From positions 1 through 16,596 of the forward strand of contig CAYUIJ010000054.1 of NCBI GenBank assembly GCA_964444735.1: a stretch of DNA of 16,596 nucleotides, in the 5' to 3' direction. Origin of the DNA: Phocaeicola_A sp964444735. GTDB taxonomy: Bacteria; Bacteroidota; Bacteroidia; Bacteroidales; Bacteroidaceae. Made by a program: the position numbers and the translations under genes. Below are positions 1 through 8,534 of this stretch, one piece after another (positions within the stretch are counted from its first letter, which is position 1; the number at the start of each line of letters is the position of its first letter). The notes below the pieces were generated by a model, which was not told the origin of the DNA, made no database searches, and worked only from the letters and a program-made list of their open reading frames with translations.

Positions 1-49
1 GACCCCATGCGTGACAGGCATGTATTCTAACCAACTGAACTAACGCACC
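1..49 (-). tRNA. tRNA-Asp (GTC), 5' part only, cut by window edge
   Basis: Read on the minus strand, this is the 5' portion of a tRNA. The acceptor strand GGTGCGT (49-43) is followed by TA, a D-arm with the AGTTGGTTA loop, and an anticodon arm with stem ATGC/GCAT and 7-nt loop CTGTCAC. The anticodon GTC lies at 15-13, which reads Asp codons. The variable loop starts just before the window edge; the T-arm and 3' acceptor strand lie outside. A Bacteroidota-type promoter sits about 55 bp upstream. Confidence 0.9.
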
Positions 50-103
50 GGATATATCTTTCATAAAATATTAAAAAAGCACTCCTTCCCTTGAAAGCAA
101 ATG

Positions 104-132
104 CAAAGGTAGTGATTTTTTAGAAAGCGCAA
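104..132 (-). promoter_or_regulatory. Promoter for tRNA-Asp (Bacteroidota -33/-7 type)
   Basis: The minus strand reads TACCTTTG at 111-104, an exact match to the Bacteroidota primary-sigma -7 consensus TAnnTTTG. A TTG at 132-130 lies 18 bp upstream and can serve as the -33 element. The predicted start point is near 97, leaving about 48 nt before the mature tRNA 5' end. Confidence 0.6.
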
Positions 133-173
133 TGTTTTGAGGCAATAAAAATACATGAAATCACAAAAAATTC

Positions 174-181
174 TATTTTTG
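174..181 (+). promoter_or_regulatory. Possible -7 element upstream of the methyltransferase gene
   Basis: The plus strand reads TATTTTTG, matching TAnnTTTG, but no convincing TTTG -33 element lies 19-21 bp upstream. It is about 187 nt before the ATG at 368. The gap 50-367 otherwise holds only the tRNA promoter; I see no gene or strong hairpin in it. Confidence 0.3.
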
Positions 182-367
182 TATGTGTTTTACGCGTAGA
201 TTATGACATTGCATCTGTCTTCCTTTCTTACAATTTACAGGCACTCTTTCGTGTTTGCCTTTAAATCCGGCTGAAAAATGACGGAACCGCAAAAAGATAT
301 CTTTGAAATGCATGTTCCTGTGACTTTTTTTGTGTGTTTATATCCCTGCTAAAAAACAGTCTGGCTC

Positions 368-1567
368 ATGAATATGTTTCCGAACAATGAGACTATCCGG
401 TTTATAGCGCGGCATCGCTGTGAAAATGTATATGATCTGGCCCTTCAGGCATCGCGGTTTAAAGGGGTGGACATGGCTTTTGTCCTTCAGCAGATAGCCG
501 GATGGCAGATGGCCCGCCGCAAGCTTCCCCGCTGGAGTGACACGGAAGGAATACTTTATCCTCCGCATCTGCCTATGGAGCAATGTTCGTCTGAACTTAC
601 GGCCTTATACAAGGCCGAAGTAGCCGGCGAAGGCGATTCCTTCGCTGATTTGACCGGAGGCCTTGGAGCGGATTCTTCGTATATATCGGCCGGCTTTGAG
701 CGTGCCTTGTATGTAGAGCGCAGCGAGCCGCTTTGTAAGCTGGCACGGCATAATTTCCCCTTGCTCGGTTGCGGGCACGTTGAAGTGCATAATGCTGAGG
801 CTGAGACATTTCTTCAGACAATGAGGCCGGTGACATGCCTGTTCCTTGACCCGGACCGGCGTGACGGTCACGGAGGAAAGAAGGTGGCAATAAGCGATTG
901 TACGCCCGATGTGAGCGCTCTCGGCAGACTGTTGCTACAGAAAGGCGGAACAGTGATGATAAAGCTGTCTCCGATGCTTGATATCACGATGGCACTGAAA
1001 GAACTGCCGGCAGTGCATGAAGTGCATGTCGTTTCGGTAAACAATGAATGTAAGGAACTGTTGTTGCTTATGTCAGGCGGGCCTGTTCACGAACGCAGGT
1101 TCCACTGTGTAAACCTCGCTTTCCGGAATCGCCGGTCCTTTTCGTTTACTCCCGAAGAAGAGACGCATGCGCGGTGCGTGTTCGTTTCTGAAATAAGGCA
1201 TTATCTGTATGAGCCTGATTCTTCGCTTCTCAAAGCCGGAGCCTTTCGTTCGCTTGCGGCCCGTTATCAAGTTGAAAAGCTTCATCCCAACAGCCATCTT
1301 TATACTTCTGACACTCTGCATGAAGATTTTCCCGGCCGCGTGTTTACGGTAAAGGAGGTAGCGGGCTTTAAGAAAAGGGAGCTTAAGAAAATGCTGTCTT
1401 CACTGAAGCAGGCTAATCTGACCGTCAGGAACTTTCCCGTATCGGCCCCGGAACTTCGCAAGCGTCTCAGGCTGGCTGATGGAGGAAGCGCCTATCTGTT
1501 TGCCACAACATTGCATGACGGGAGCAAGGTAATTGTAAAATGTGAAAAAATGCGGATTTCTTGCTGA
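368..1567 (+). CDS. PG_1098-like class I SAM-dependent methyltransferase with THUMP-like C-terminal region
   Basis: A 399-residue soluble protein. Seen in the sequence: a SAM-binding motif I, FADLTGGLGAD (residues 92-102), then an acidic end of strand 2 (YVERSEP, about 115-121), and a catalytic-type motif DPDRRD (161-166), close to the DPxRRD signature of the Bacteroidota family typified by Porphyromonas PG_1098. KLSPMLD follows at 199-205. The remaining roughly 190 residues are rich in Lys and Arg and match the THUMP-like region that family uses, presumably to bind RNA. Target nucleotide and substrate RNA are not known to me. The ATG at 368 is used; an in-frame ATG two codons later is equally possible. 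It stands alone: the next gene has its own -7 box 30 bp after this stop. Confidence 0.85.
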   Translation: MNMFPNNETIRFIARHRCENVYDLALQASRFKGVDMAFVLQQIAGWQMARRKLPRWSDTEGILYPPHLPMEQCSSELTALYKAEVAGEGDSFADLTGGLGADSSYISAGFERALYVERSEPLCKLARHNFPLLGCGHVEVHNAEAETFLQTMRPVTCLFLDPDRRDGHGGKKVAISDCTPDVSALGRLLLQKGGTVMIKLSPMLDITMALKELPAVHEVHVVSVNNECKELLLLMSGGPVHERRFHCVNLAFRNRRSFSFTPEEETHARCVFVSEIRHYLYEPDSSLLKAGAFRSLAARYQVEKLHPNSHLYTSDTLHEDFPGRVFTVKEVAGFKKRELKKMLSSLKQANLTVRNFPVSAPELRKRLRLADGGSAYLFATTLHDGSKVIVKCEKMRISC

Positions 1568-1596
1568 CAGATCAATGGTAAACAAGTAATATTCAC

Positions 1597-1604
1597 TATC
1601 TTTG
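1597..1604 (+). promoter_or_regulatory. -7 element of the acyltransferase gene
   Basis: TATCTTTG matches TAnnTTTG exactly and is followed by C, as in many Bacteroides promoters. It lies 32 nt before the ATG at 1637, so the leader would be about 25 nt. No clear -33 TTTG is visible. Confidence 0.55.
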
Positions 1605-1636
1605 CACGTTCAAATGTATGTGAAAATAAAATCAGA

Positions 1637-2767
1637 ATGGCAATTACAATCAAAAAAGTGACCTCGCGTAGGGAACTGAAAACATTTATCCGGTTTAATT
1701 ATGAATTATATAAGAACAACCCTTATTCGGTTCCTGATTTGTTAAGCGACATGCTGAACACGTATGACCGTAGGAAAAACGCGGTGTTTGAGTTTTGTGA
1801 GGCAGATTATTTTCTGGCATATAAAGACGGGCGTTTGGCAGGCCGTGTGGCGGCTATCATCAATCATCGCGCCAATGAGTTTTGGCACGTAAAGAATGTA
1901 CGCTTCGGGTGGATAGACTTTATTGATGATGAAGAGGTTTCTGCGGCATTGCTTCAAACCGTTGAGGAATGGGGACGTGAAAGAGGAATGGAAGCCATTC
2001 AGGGGCCCTTGGGGTTTACAGACATGGATGCCGAAGGAATGCTGGTTGACGGCTTTGACCGGCTAAGCACAATGGCTACTATCTATAATTATCCGTATTA
2101 TAGCAGACATATGGAACGCTATGGCATGGAAAAAGATGCAGACTGGGTGGAATACAGGATAAAAGTGCCCCCCGGCGAGCCGGAAAAACATAAGCGCATA
2201 TCGGCTTTGGTACAGAAGAAGTTCGGGCTGCAGATAAAGAAATACAAGTCTTCGAAGAAAATAGCCCGTGAGTACGGACAAAAGATTTTCGAATTGATAA
2301 ATGAGGCATATGCTCCGCTCTATGGCTATTCTCCTTTGAGCGAAAGACAGATAGGGCAGTATGTGAAGAAGTATCTGCCTATTCTTGATCTTGATATGGT
2401 GACACTGGTAACCGATGCCGAAGGCGGGCTCATAGCAGCGGGAATTTCCATGCCTTCTTTGTCTGAAGCCCTGCAAAAGGCGAAAGGGAGACTGTTTCCT
2501 TTCGGATGGTTTCATTTTTTGAAAGCCCTTTTCTGGAAGCATCCGGATACATTGGACTTGTTGTTGGTGGCCGTTAAGCCGGAATATAAAAACAAAGGCG
2601 TGAACGGACTGCTTTTTTCCGATTTGATCCGGATATATAATCAGAAAGGATATGTATGGGCCGAGAGTAACCCTGAACTGGAAACGAATGAGGCGGTGCA
2701 AAGACAGTGGAATTATTTTGAGAACATCCGGCATAAACGCAGAAGGGCTTACAAAAAAGCCTTATAA
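1637..2767 (+). CDS. GNAT-like (YghO-type) N-acetyltransferase family protein
   Basis: A 376-residue soluble protein with no signal peptide. It resembles the large GNAT-fold proteins often annotated only as N-acetyltransferase, related to E. coli YghO. The N-terminal half has GRLAGRVAAIINHRANEF (65-82), which looks like a GNAT strand carrying substrate-side residues, and the family-typical GPLGFTDMDAEGMLVDGFD (123-141). The C-terminal half has LLLVAVKPEYKNKGVNGLL, which matches the acetyl-CoA-binding motif A in shape, followed by WAESNPELETN. The very C-terminus is basic (RHKRRRAYKKAL). The acyl acceptor is unknown. A -7 box at 1597-1604 suggests its own transcription; 60 bp separate it from parE. 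Confidence 0.7.
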   Translation: MAITIKKVTSRRELKTFIRFNYELYKNNPYSVPDLLSDMLNTYDRRKNAVFEFCEADYFLAYKDGRLAGRVAAIINHRANEFWHVKNVRFGWIDFIDDEEVSAALLQTVEEWGRERGMEAIQGPLGFTDMDAEGMLVDGFDRLSTMATIYNYPYYSRHMERYGMEKDADWVEYRIKVPPGEPEKHKRISALVQKKFGLQIKKYKSSKKIAREYGQKIFELINEAYAPLYGYSPLSERQIGQYVKKYLPILDLDMVTLVTDAEGGLIAAGISMPSLSEALQKAKGRLFPFGWFHFLKALFWKHPDTLDLLLVAVKPEYKNKGVNGLLFSDLIRIYNQKGYVWAESNPELETNEAVQRQWNYFENIRHKRRRAYKKAL

Positions 2768-2786
2768 GAAAAAGCAAGGCCTTTTT
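2753..2786 (+). terminator. Weak intrinsic terminator candidate overlapping the acyltransferase stop
   Basis: The arm AAAAAGCC ending at 2761 can pair with GGC(C)TTTTT at 2778-2786, with one bulged C and a 16-nt A-rich loop. The hairpin ends in a run of T. It overlaps the stop codon and has few G-C pairs, so read-through into parE is possible. Confidence 0.3.
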
Positions 2787-2827
2787 AAATGCAATTTTGT
2801 AATTTTACGGCATAAAACAGGTAAATC

Positions 2828-4762
2828 ATGGGAGGCAATCAACAGCTAATAAATACACCGGCCGAATATAATGATGACAATATCCGTCATTTGACTGACA
2901 TGGAGCACGTGCGTATCCGCCCGGGAATGTATATCGGTAAATTGGGTGATGGGAGTTATCCGGAAGATGGAATCTACGTGTTGCTGAAAGAGGTGACAGA
3001 CAACAGCATTGACGAGTTTAAGATGCATGCCGGCAAAAAGATAGAGATTAATGTGGAAGATAATCTGCGGGTAAGCGTGCGTGACTATGGACGTGGCATT
3101 CCGCAGGGGAAACTGATAGAGGCCGTCAGTGTGTTGAATACCGGAGGAAAGTATGACAGCAAGGCATTCAAAAAGAGTGTCGGCTTGAACGGAGTCGGAA
3201 TAAAGGCTGTCAATGCATTAAGTCTGCGTTTTGTTGTGAGAAGCTTCCGCGACGGGAAAATGCGCGAGGCGGTTTTTGAGAAAGGCATATTGGTCAGCGA
3301 TGTGACACTTGACAGCGTGGAGCCTGCAGGAACTTATATATTTTTTGAACCGGACAATACATTGTTTGAGCATTACAGCTTTCGTCCGGAATACATTGAA
3401 ACCATGCTCCGGAACTATACCTATCTGAATACCGGATTGTCTATTGTCTATAACGGGCGGCGCATTGTTTCAAGAAATGGCCTGGTGGATTTGCTGAACG
3501 ATACCATGACCTCTGCTCCCCTCTATCCCATAGTACATCTGAAAGGTGAGGACATTGAAATTGCATTTACGCATACAAACCAGTATGGCGAGGAATATCA
3601 TTCGTTTGTCAACGGGCAGCATACTACGCAGGGCGGAACGCACCAGAGTGCCTTTAAGGAGCATCTGGCGCGTACCATCAAGGAGTTTTTCAATAAGAAC
3701 CTTGATTATGCCGATATACGTAACGGCCTTGTAGGCGCTATTGCCATCAATGTGCAGGAACCGGTATTCGAAAGTCAGACCAAAGTAAAGCTTGGTTCTC
3801 TGAAAATGGCACCCGATGGCCCGAACCTGAACAAGTTTATAGGCGATTTCATCAAAACGGAGGCAGACAATTACCTTCATATTGAAGCCGGTGTGGCAGA
3901 GGTGATGATGCAGAAAATTCAGGAGTCTGAAAAAGAGCGTAAAGCCATTGCCGGAGTGACAAGACTGGCGCGTGAGCGTGCCAGGAAAGCCAGTCTGCAC
4001 AATCGAAAACTGCGTGATTGCCGTATTCATCTGAATGACGCGAAAGGCGATAATCCGGAAGGAAGCTGTATTTTCATTACAGAGGGTGATTCGGCCAGCG
4101 GATCTATTACAAAAAGTCGTGACGTAAACACACAGGCTGTTTTCAGCTTGCGTGGGAAACCGTTGAATTCATACGGCCTTACAAAGAAAGTGGTGTATGA
4201 GAATGAGGAGTTCAATCTTTTGCAGGCTGCACTCAATATTGAAGACGGTATTGAAGGATTGCGCTACAACAAGGTGATTGTGGCTACCGATGCCGATGTT
4301 GACGGCATGCACATCCGCTTGCTAATGATAACTTTTTTCCTGCAATTCTTCCCCGATTTAATAAAGAAAGGGCATGTGTATATCTTGCAGACCCCCCTTT
4401 TCCGAGTGCGTAACAAGAGAAAGGGGGGAAAGGCCGGTGATGCCGGCTCACAGGCGAAAGGCAAAACGGAGTTTGAGACCATATACTGCTATTCTGAAGA
4501 AGAGAGAACGGCGGCTGTCAGGGAATTAGGCCCCAACCCGGAAATCACACGATTCAAAGGTCTGGGCGAGATATCACCCGATGAGTTCAGGCATTTCATA
4601 GGCAAGGATATGCGCTTGGAGCAGGTAACGCTTCGCAAGACCGATACCGTGAAGGAACTGCTTGAGTTTTATATGGGAAAAAACACCATGGAGCGTCAGA
4701 GTTTCATCATTAATAATCTGGTGATAGAAGAAGATGTCCCTGAAGAGAACGGGACAGATTAA
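2828..4762 (+). CDS. parE: DNA topoisomerase IV subunit B (type IIA, ATPase/TOPRIM subunit)
   Basis: A 644-residue protein forming the ATPase half of topoisomerase IV, which decatenates daughter chromosomes together with ParC. GHKL ATPase motifs: RPGMYIG (31-37), KEVTDNSIDE with the catalytic-type Glu (54-63), DYGRGIP (86-92), GGKYD, and GLNGVGIKAVNALS (119-132). The transducer domain follows. The TOPRIM domain has FITEGDSASGS with Glu419 and DADVDG with Asp488, Asp490 and Asp492, the Mg-binding set. The C-terminus EQVTLRKTDTVKELLEFYMG is the form I associate with Bacteroidota ParE. A Lys/Gly-rich insert (about 529-545) also fits ParE rather than GyrB. No parC is in the window. coaD starts 13 bp after the stop, so the two are probably cotranscribed. 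Confidence 0.92.
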   Translation: MGGNQQLINTPAEYNDDNIRHLTDMEHVRIRPGMYIGKLGDGSYPEDGIYVLLKEVTDNSIDEFKMHAGKKIEINVEDNLRVSVRDYGRGIPQGKLIEAVSVLNTGGKYDSKAFKKSVGLNGVGIKAVNALSLRFVVRSFRDGKMREAVFEKGILVSDVTLDSVEPAGTYIFFEPDNTLFEHYSFRPEYIETMLRNYTYLNTGLSIVYNGRRIVSRNGLVDLLNDTMTSAPLYPIVHLKGEDIEIAFTHTNQYGEEYHSFVNGQHTTQGGTHQSAFKEHLARTIKEFFNKNLDYADIRNGLVGAIAINVQEPVFESQTKVKLGSLKMAPDGPNLNKFIGDFIKTEADNYLHIEAGVAEVMMQKIQESEKERKAIAGVTRLARERARKASLHNRKLRDCRIHLNDAKGDNPEGSCIFITEGDSASGSITKSRDVNTQAVFSLRGKPLNSYGLTKKVVYENEEFNLLQAALNIEDGIEGLRYNKVIVATDADVDGMHIRLLMITFFLQFFPDLIKKGHVYILQTPLFRVRNKRKGGKAGDAGSQAKGKTEFETIYCYSEEERTAAVRELGPNPEITRFKGLGEISPDEFRHFIGKDMRLEQVTLRKTDTVKELLEFYMGKNTMERQSFIINNLVIEEDVPEENGTD

Positions 4763-4775
4763 AAACATAAACTTT

Positions 4776-5228
4776 ATGAACAGAGCTGTTTTTCCGGGTA
4801 CATTCGACCCCTTTACCATCGGACATTATTCTATAGTGCATCGCGCCCTGGCCTTTATGGATGAAATCATCATAGGCATTGGCATCAACGGAAACAAGCA
4901 TACGCGGTTTACTGCCGAGAAGCGAATGGAGATGATAAGCAAGCTGTATAAGGATGAGCCGCGCGTGCGTGTAGAAGCTTATAGCGATTTGACCATAGAC
5001 CTTGCAAAGCGCATGGAGGCGAATTTTATCGTGCGTGGCATACGTACAATAAAAGACTTTGAGTATGAAGAGACAATTGCCGACATTAACCGGCAGCTTG
5101 CCGGAATGGAGACCATTTTTCTTTTTACCGAGCCCGGACTGGCCAGTGTCAGCTCTGGTGCGGTGCGTGAGCTGTTGAGCTTTGGTAAGGATGTGAGCCG
5201 TTTTTTACCGGACGGAATGAAAATATAA
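4776..5228 (+). CDS. coaD: Pantetheine-phosphate adenylyltransferase
   Basis: This enzyme transfers AMP from ATP to 4'-phosphopantetheine, the penultimate step of coenzyme A synthesis. The 150-residue protein has the usual CoaD length. The nucleotidyltransferase T/HxGH motif is in FPGTFDPFTIGH (6-17), RGIR (87-90) follows, and the C-terminal signature is SVSSGAVRELLSFGKDV (124-140). The frame is open back to 4734, inside parE, but the conserved N-terminus begins at the Met at 4776, which every CoaD uses in this place, so I start there. It lies 13 bp after parE and 24 bp before the S41 peptidase gene, which points to one operon. Confidence 0.93.
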   Translation: MNRAVFPGTFDPFTIGHYSIVHRALAFMDEIIIGIGINGNKHTRFTAEKRMEMISKLYKDEPRVRVEAYSDLTIDLAKRMEANFIVRGIRTIKDFEYEETIADINRQLAGMETIFLFTEPGLASVSSGAVRELLSFGKDVSRFLPDGMKI

Positions 5229-5252
5229 CAATATGCCGGTTATAATATATAA

Positions 5253-6866
5253 ATGAGGAGGATTTTTACTAAAATGAAGAAGAATTTATTATTGTCAGTG
5301 TCGCTGGCGGCGGCTGTATGTGTGCAGGCACAACGCGATTTCACCCCTGCGCGCAAGTTGCAGATTGCGGAATTTGCCATCCAGCAGCTTTATGTTGATA
5401 CAGTCAACGAAGAAAAGATTGTTGAATCTGCCATTGTAGAAATGCTCAGACAGCTTGATCCTCATTCTACTTATGCCAATGCCGAAGAGGTTAAGAAACT
5501 GAACGAGCCGTTACAGGGAAATTTTGAAGGTATCGGAGTGCAGTTTAACATGAGCGGAGATACGTTGATGGTGATACAGCCTGTTTCGGGAGGACCTTCC
5601 GAGAAAGAAGGCATTATGGCGGGCGACCGTATTATATCGGTAAATGATACGGTCATAGCCGGCGTAAAAATGAATACAGACGAAATTATGCGCCGTTTGC
5701 GTGGGCCAAAAGGCAGTAAGGTAAAACTCGGTGTCCTGCGGAGAGATATTCAGGATGTACTTACATTTGTGGTCACACGTGACAAAATACCAGTTCACAG
5801 CATCAATGCCGTATACATGTATCCCAATCATATCGGTTATGTGCGCATAAACAACTTTGGCGCCACTACGCTTGATGAGTTTGCACAAGCCTTAAAAACA
5901 TTGCAAAAGGATGGAATGAAAGACCTTATCCTTGATTTGCAGGGAAATGGAGGCGGCTATTTGAGTGCTGCGACCGGTTTAGCCGGCGAGTTCCTTGACA
6001 AGGACGAGATGATTGTATATACGGAGGGCCGCCACGCTCCGCGCAGTGAGTTTAAGGCCAAAGGAGACGGCCGTTTCCGTAACGGACGACTGGTTGTACT
6101 AATAGATGAGTATACGGCTTCGGCTTCGGAAATTGTCACCGGTTCAGTACAGGACTGGGATCGTGCCTTGGTGGTAGGCCGCCGTTCATTTGGGAAAGGT
6201 CTCGTACAACGCCCTGTTGATTTGCCTGATGGATCTATGATTCGCCTTACCATAGCCCGTTATTATACTCCTTCCGGACGTTGCATTCAGAAACCTTACG
6301 ATGATATTAAGAATTACAATGCAGACCTTATCAACCGTTATAATAAAGGCGAAATGACCAATGCTGACAGCATTCATTTCCCCGAATCACAGAAATATAC
6401 TACCAAAAGGCTGCAGCGTGCCGTATATGGCGGCGGAGGTATAATGCCCGATTATTTCGTTCCTATTGATACCACGCTTTACACAAATTATCATCGCCAA
6501 CTGGTTGCAAAAGGAGCAATTATAAAGGCTACCTTGCATTATGTTGACGAACATAGGAACGAGTTAAAGACCCAATACAAATCTTTTGCCGATTTTGAGA
6601 AGGATTTCATTGTACCCCAGTCTTTGAGTGAGCGGTTGCTTGCTTATGGTAAAGAGGCAGGCGTGAAATACAATGACGAGGAGTATAAAAAATCCCGGCC
6701 TGCCATCAATCTGCAGCTTAAGGCACTTATTGCCCGTGATATATGGGATATGAGTGAATATTACAAGACAATCAACCAGAATGACCCTGTGGTGCAGAAA
6801 GCTCTTCAGTTGCTTGAAAGCCCGGATTTCGAGGCTTTGTTAAGAAAGAAGAGCAAGAACTACTGA
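5253..6866 (+). CDS. Exported S41-family C-terminal processing peptidase with PDZ domain
   Basis: A 537-residue envelope serine protease of the CtpA/Tsp type. Residues 1-26 form a signal peptide (basic start, LLLSVSLAAAVCVQA, cut near Gln27). A PDZ domain covers about 85-175, with NFEGIGVQFN and the ligand-groove region. The S41 core has GYVRINNF, DLQGNGGGYL and the catalytic set: Ser290 in TASASEI, Lys315 in SFGKGLVQ (25 residues later, the spacing known from Tsp and CtpB) and Gln319. The ORF ends in a helical C-terminal region of about 170 residues. The ATG at 5253 gives RR in the n-region; the ATG at 5274 (MKKNLLLS) is also a good start and has AGGAGG 12 bp upstream at 5256-5261. Last gene of the parE-coaD cluster. 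The substrate is unknown. Confidence 0.88.
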   Translation: MRRIFTKMKKNLLLSVSLAAAVCVQAQRDFTPARKLQIAEFAIQQLYVDTVNEEKIVESAIVEMLRQLDPHSTYANAEEVKKLNEPLQGNFEGIGVQFNMSGDTLMVIQPVSGGPSEKEGIMAGDRIISVNDTVIAGVKMNTDEIMRRLRGPKGSKVKLGVLRRDIQDVLTFVVTRDKIPVHSINAVYMYPNHIGYVRINNFGATTLDEFAQALKTLQKDGMKDLILDLQGNGGGYLSAATGLAGEFLDKDEMIVYTEGRHAPRSEFKAKGDGRFRNGRLVVLIDEYTASASEIVTGSVQDWDRALVVGRRSFGKGLVQRPVDLPDGSMIRLTIARYYTPSGRCIQKPYDDIKNYNADLINRYNKGEMTNADSIHFPESQKYTTKRLQRAVYGGGGIMPDYFVPIDTTLYTNYHRQLVAKGAIIKATLHYVDEHRNELKTQYKSFADFEKDFIVPQSLSERLLAYGKEAGVKYNDEEYKKSRPAINLQLKALIARDIWDMSEYYKTINQNDPVVQKALQLLESPDFEALLRKKSKNY

Positions 6867-6873
6867 CCGTTTG

Positions 6874-6902
6874 TCCTCTATTCTGTTAAGAGAGGATTAT
6901 TT
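6874..6902 (+). terminator. Terminator-like hairpin after the parE-coaD-S41 peptidase cluster
   Basis: TCCTCT (6874-6879) pairs perfectly with AGAGGA (6891-6896) around an 11-nt loop, followed by TTATTT. It begins 8 bp after the peptidase stop codon. The stem is short, so activity is uncertain; the adjacent perfect hairpin at 6901-6924 may help. Confidence 0.4.
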
Positions 6903-6903
6903 C

Positions 6904-7007
6904 AGCGGACGTGAGTCCGCTGAATTATAAGCGCTATAGAGTTACAGCGACTTTCGCAGGCCGCCAAATTAAAAACAACTTATAATTTCATTGAACTCAC
7001 GTCCGCT
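6904..7007. repeat. 104-bp inverted-repeat (MITE- or REP-like) element with nested hairpin
   Basis: AGCGGACGTGAGT (6904-6916) is repeated in inverted form at 6995-7007 (13 of 13 bp). Just inside, AATTATAAG (6923-6931) is inverted at 6980-6988 (9 of 9 bp). The 6-7 bp between the matching blocks differ, and 48 bp separate the arms. The left arm also forms a local perfect hairpin: TTCAGCGGAC (6901-6910), loop GTGA, GTCCGCTGAA (6915-6924). Two structures are therefore mutually exclusive. No protein is encoded. The element fills the gap between two convergent genes and could be a mobile miniature repeat or a bidirectional terminator. The rest of the gap, 7008-7136, holds only a short direct repeat of TCACTGT (7089-7095 and 7099-7105). 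Confidence 0.6.
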
Positions 7008-7136
7008 TGTGTTAAAATATCCTTTATCAAGAATCAGATCAGATGAAAAAGCAATGACCTGATTGAAGTGTTATGTCACACCCCTAAGTCACTGTTTTTC
7101 ACTGTCGTTATAAACCTTAAAGAGAAATAGATCCGT

Positions 7137-8534
7137 TTACTTTTGTTCCTTAGCCAATGAATAAACAACACGCATTACATCTTCTCCAATGGCATTTGCA
7201 GCCTCTTCGGTCTCTGCCTCCGAATAAACTCTGACTATCGGCTCGGTATTGCTCCTGCGTAAATGAACCCATTTGTCAGGAAAATCAATCTTTACACCGT
7301 CAATATCGTTGATTTTCTCATTACGATACATGTTTTTTATTTTTCTGAGTATCTCATCAACATCTATATCCGGAGTCAGATCAATACGGTTTTTCGCTAT
7401 AAAATAAGACGGATAAGCAGCCCGCAATGCACTGACAGTTTTTCCTTCATGTGCCAGATGACTTAAGAAAAGCGCTATGCCGACCAAGGCATCGCGTCCG
7501 TAATGACATTCCGGATAAATAACTCCTCCATTGCCTTCACCTCCAATGACTGCCGAAACCTCTTTCATTTTAGCTACCACATTCACCTCACCCACTGCCG
7601 CAGCATAATACTCCTTGCCATACTTTCTTGTCACATCGGCCAAAGCACGTGTTGAACTCAGATTTGAGACTGTATTTCCTGGAGTATGCTTCAATACATA
7701 ATCGGCAACAGTAACCAGCGTATACTCTTCACCGTACATCACACCATTCTCACAAATCATTGCCAGACGGTCAACATCCGGATCTACGACAAAGGCCACA
7801 TCATAATCACCATTCTTCATCACAGACATAATATCGCCCAGATTTTTCTCCAGCGGTTCCGGATCATGCTGGAAATTGCCTGTAGGCTCTCCATAAAGGG
7901 TATATACAGTGTCAACTCCCAGAGCCTTTAATAATTCTGGCAAGATTATTCCGCCTACAGAGTTTACAGTATCGACAGCAACCTTAAAATCGGCCTTACG
8001 TATAGCTTCTGCATCTACCAAAGGCAAATTCAATACGGCTTCTATGTGTTTTTGATTGAATGTGTTGTTTTCAGTATATCGGCCCATGGAATCAATGTCA
8101 GCATAGCAAAAGTCCTCTTTTTCCGCTATACGTAACACCTCGTTGCCTTCTTCCGCATTCAGAAACTCACCGTGCTCATTTAGAAGTTTAAGCGCATTCC
8201 ACTGTTTGGGATTATGACTGGCTGTAAGAATTATTCCGCCACATGCTTTTTCCATGACAACAGCCAATTCGGTTGTCGGGGTTGAAGCCATGCCTATATT
8301 AACAACATCGAATCCCATTCCCATCAGAGTGCCGCACACAACATTCCTTACCATTTCACCGGAAATGCGAGCATCGCGTCCTACTACAATTTTGTTGTTT
8401 CCTGTAGTATTTCTCTGACGAATCAATGTAGCATAGGCGGATGTGAACTTAACAATATCCAACGGATTTAACCCGTTACCCGCATGCCCGCCGATTGTTC
8501 CGCGGATACCTGATATGGATTTTATTAATGTCAT
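7137..8534 (-). CDS. glmM: Phosphoglucosamine mutase (alpha-D-phosphohexomutase family)
   Basis: A 465-residue cytosolic enzyme. Likely reaction: glucosamine-6-phosphate to glucosamine-1-phosphate, feeding UDP-GlcNAc for peptidoglycan and LPS. All four superfamily motifs are present: the phosphoserine loop TASHNP with Ser106, the metal loop DPDVDR (Asp251, Asp253, Asp255), the sugar-specificity loop GEGNGG (332-337), and the phosphate-binding loop RRSNTEP (426-432). The loop form GEGNGG is also seen in archaeal-type phosphoglucosamine and phosphomannose mutases, so dual specificity cannot be excluded. The ATG overlaps the TGA of the upstream lipoprotein gene by 4 bp (ATGA), which implies translational coupling. 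Confidence 0.87.
   Translation of the reverse strand: MTLIKSISGIRGTIGGHAGNGLNPLDIVKFTSAYATLIRQRNTTGNNKIVVGRDARISGEMVRNVVCGTLMGMGFDVVNIGMASTPTTELAVVMEKACGGIILTASHNPKQWNALKLLNEHGEFLNAEEGNEVLRIAEKEDFCYADIDSMGRYTENNTFNQKHIEAVLNLPLVDAEAIRKADFKVAVDTVNSVGGIILPELLKALGVDTVYTLYGEPTGNFQHDPEPLEKNLGDIMSVMKNGDYDVAFVVDPDVDRLAMICENGVMYGEEYTLVTVADYVLKHTPGNTVSNLSSTRALADVTRKYGKEYYAAAVGEVNVVAKMKEVSAVIGGEGNGGVIYPECHYGRDALVGIALFLSHLAHEGKTVSALRAAYPSYFIAKNRIDLTPDIDVDEILRKIKNMYRNEKINDIDGVKIDFPDKWVHLRRSNTEPIVRVYSEAETEEAANAIGEDVMRVVYSLAKEQK

Noticed and set aside
2063..2734. 223-codon minus-strand frame inside the acyltransferase gene
   Set aside because: Antisense to a well-supported gene, rich in Ile, Arg and His in the way shadow frames are, with no recognisable motif.
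3470..4030. 186-codon minus-strand frame inside parE
   Set aside because: Antisense to conserved topoisomerase sequence, with no family resemblance.
2828..4762. Possibility that this is gyrB
   Set aside because: The C-terminal signature and the Lys/Gly-rich insert look like Bacteroidota ParE. A tree with both paralogs would settle it.
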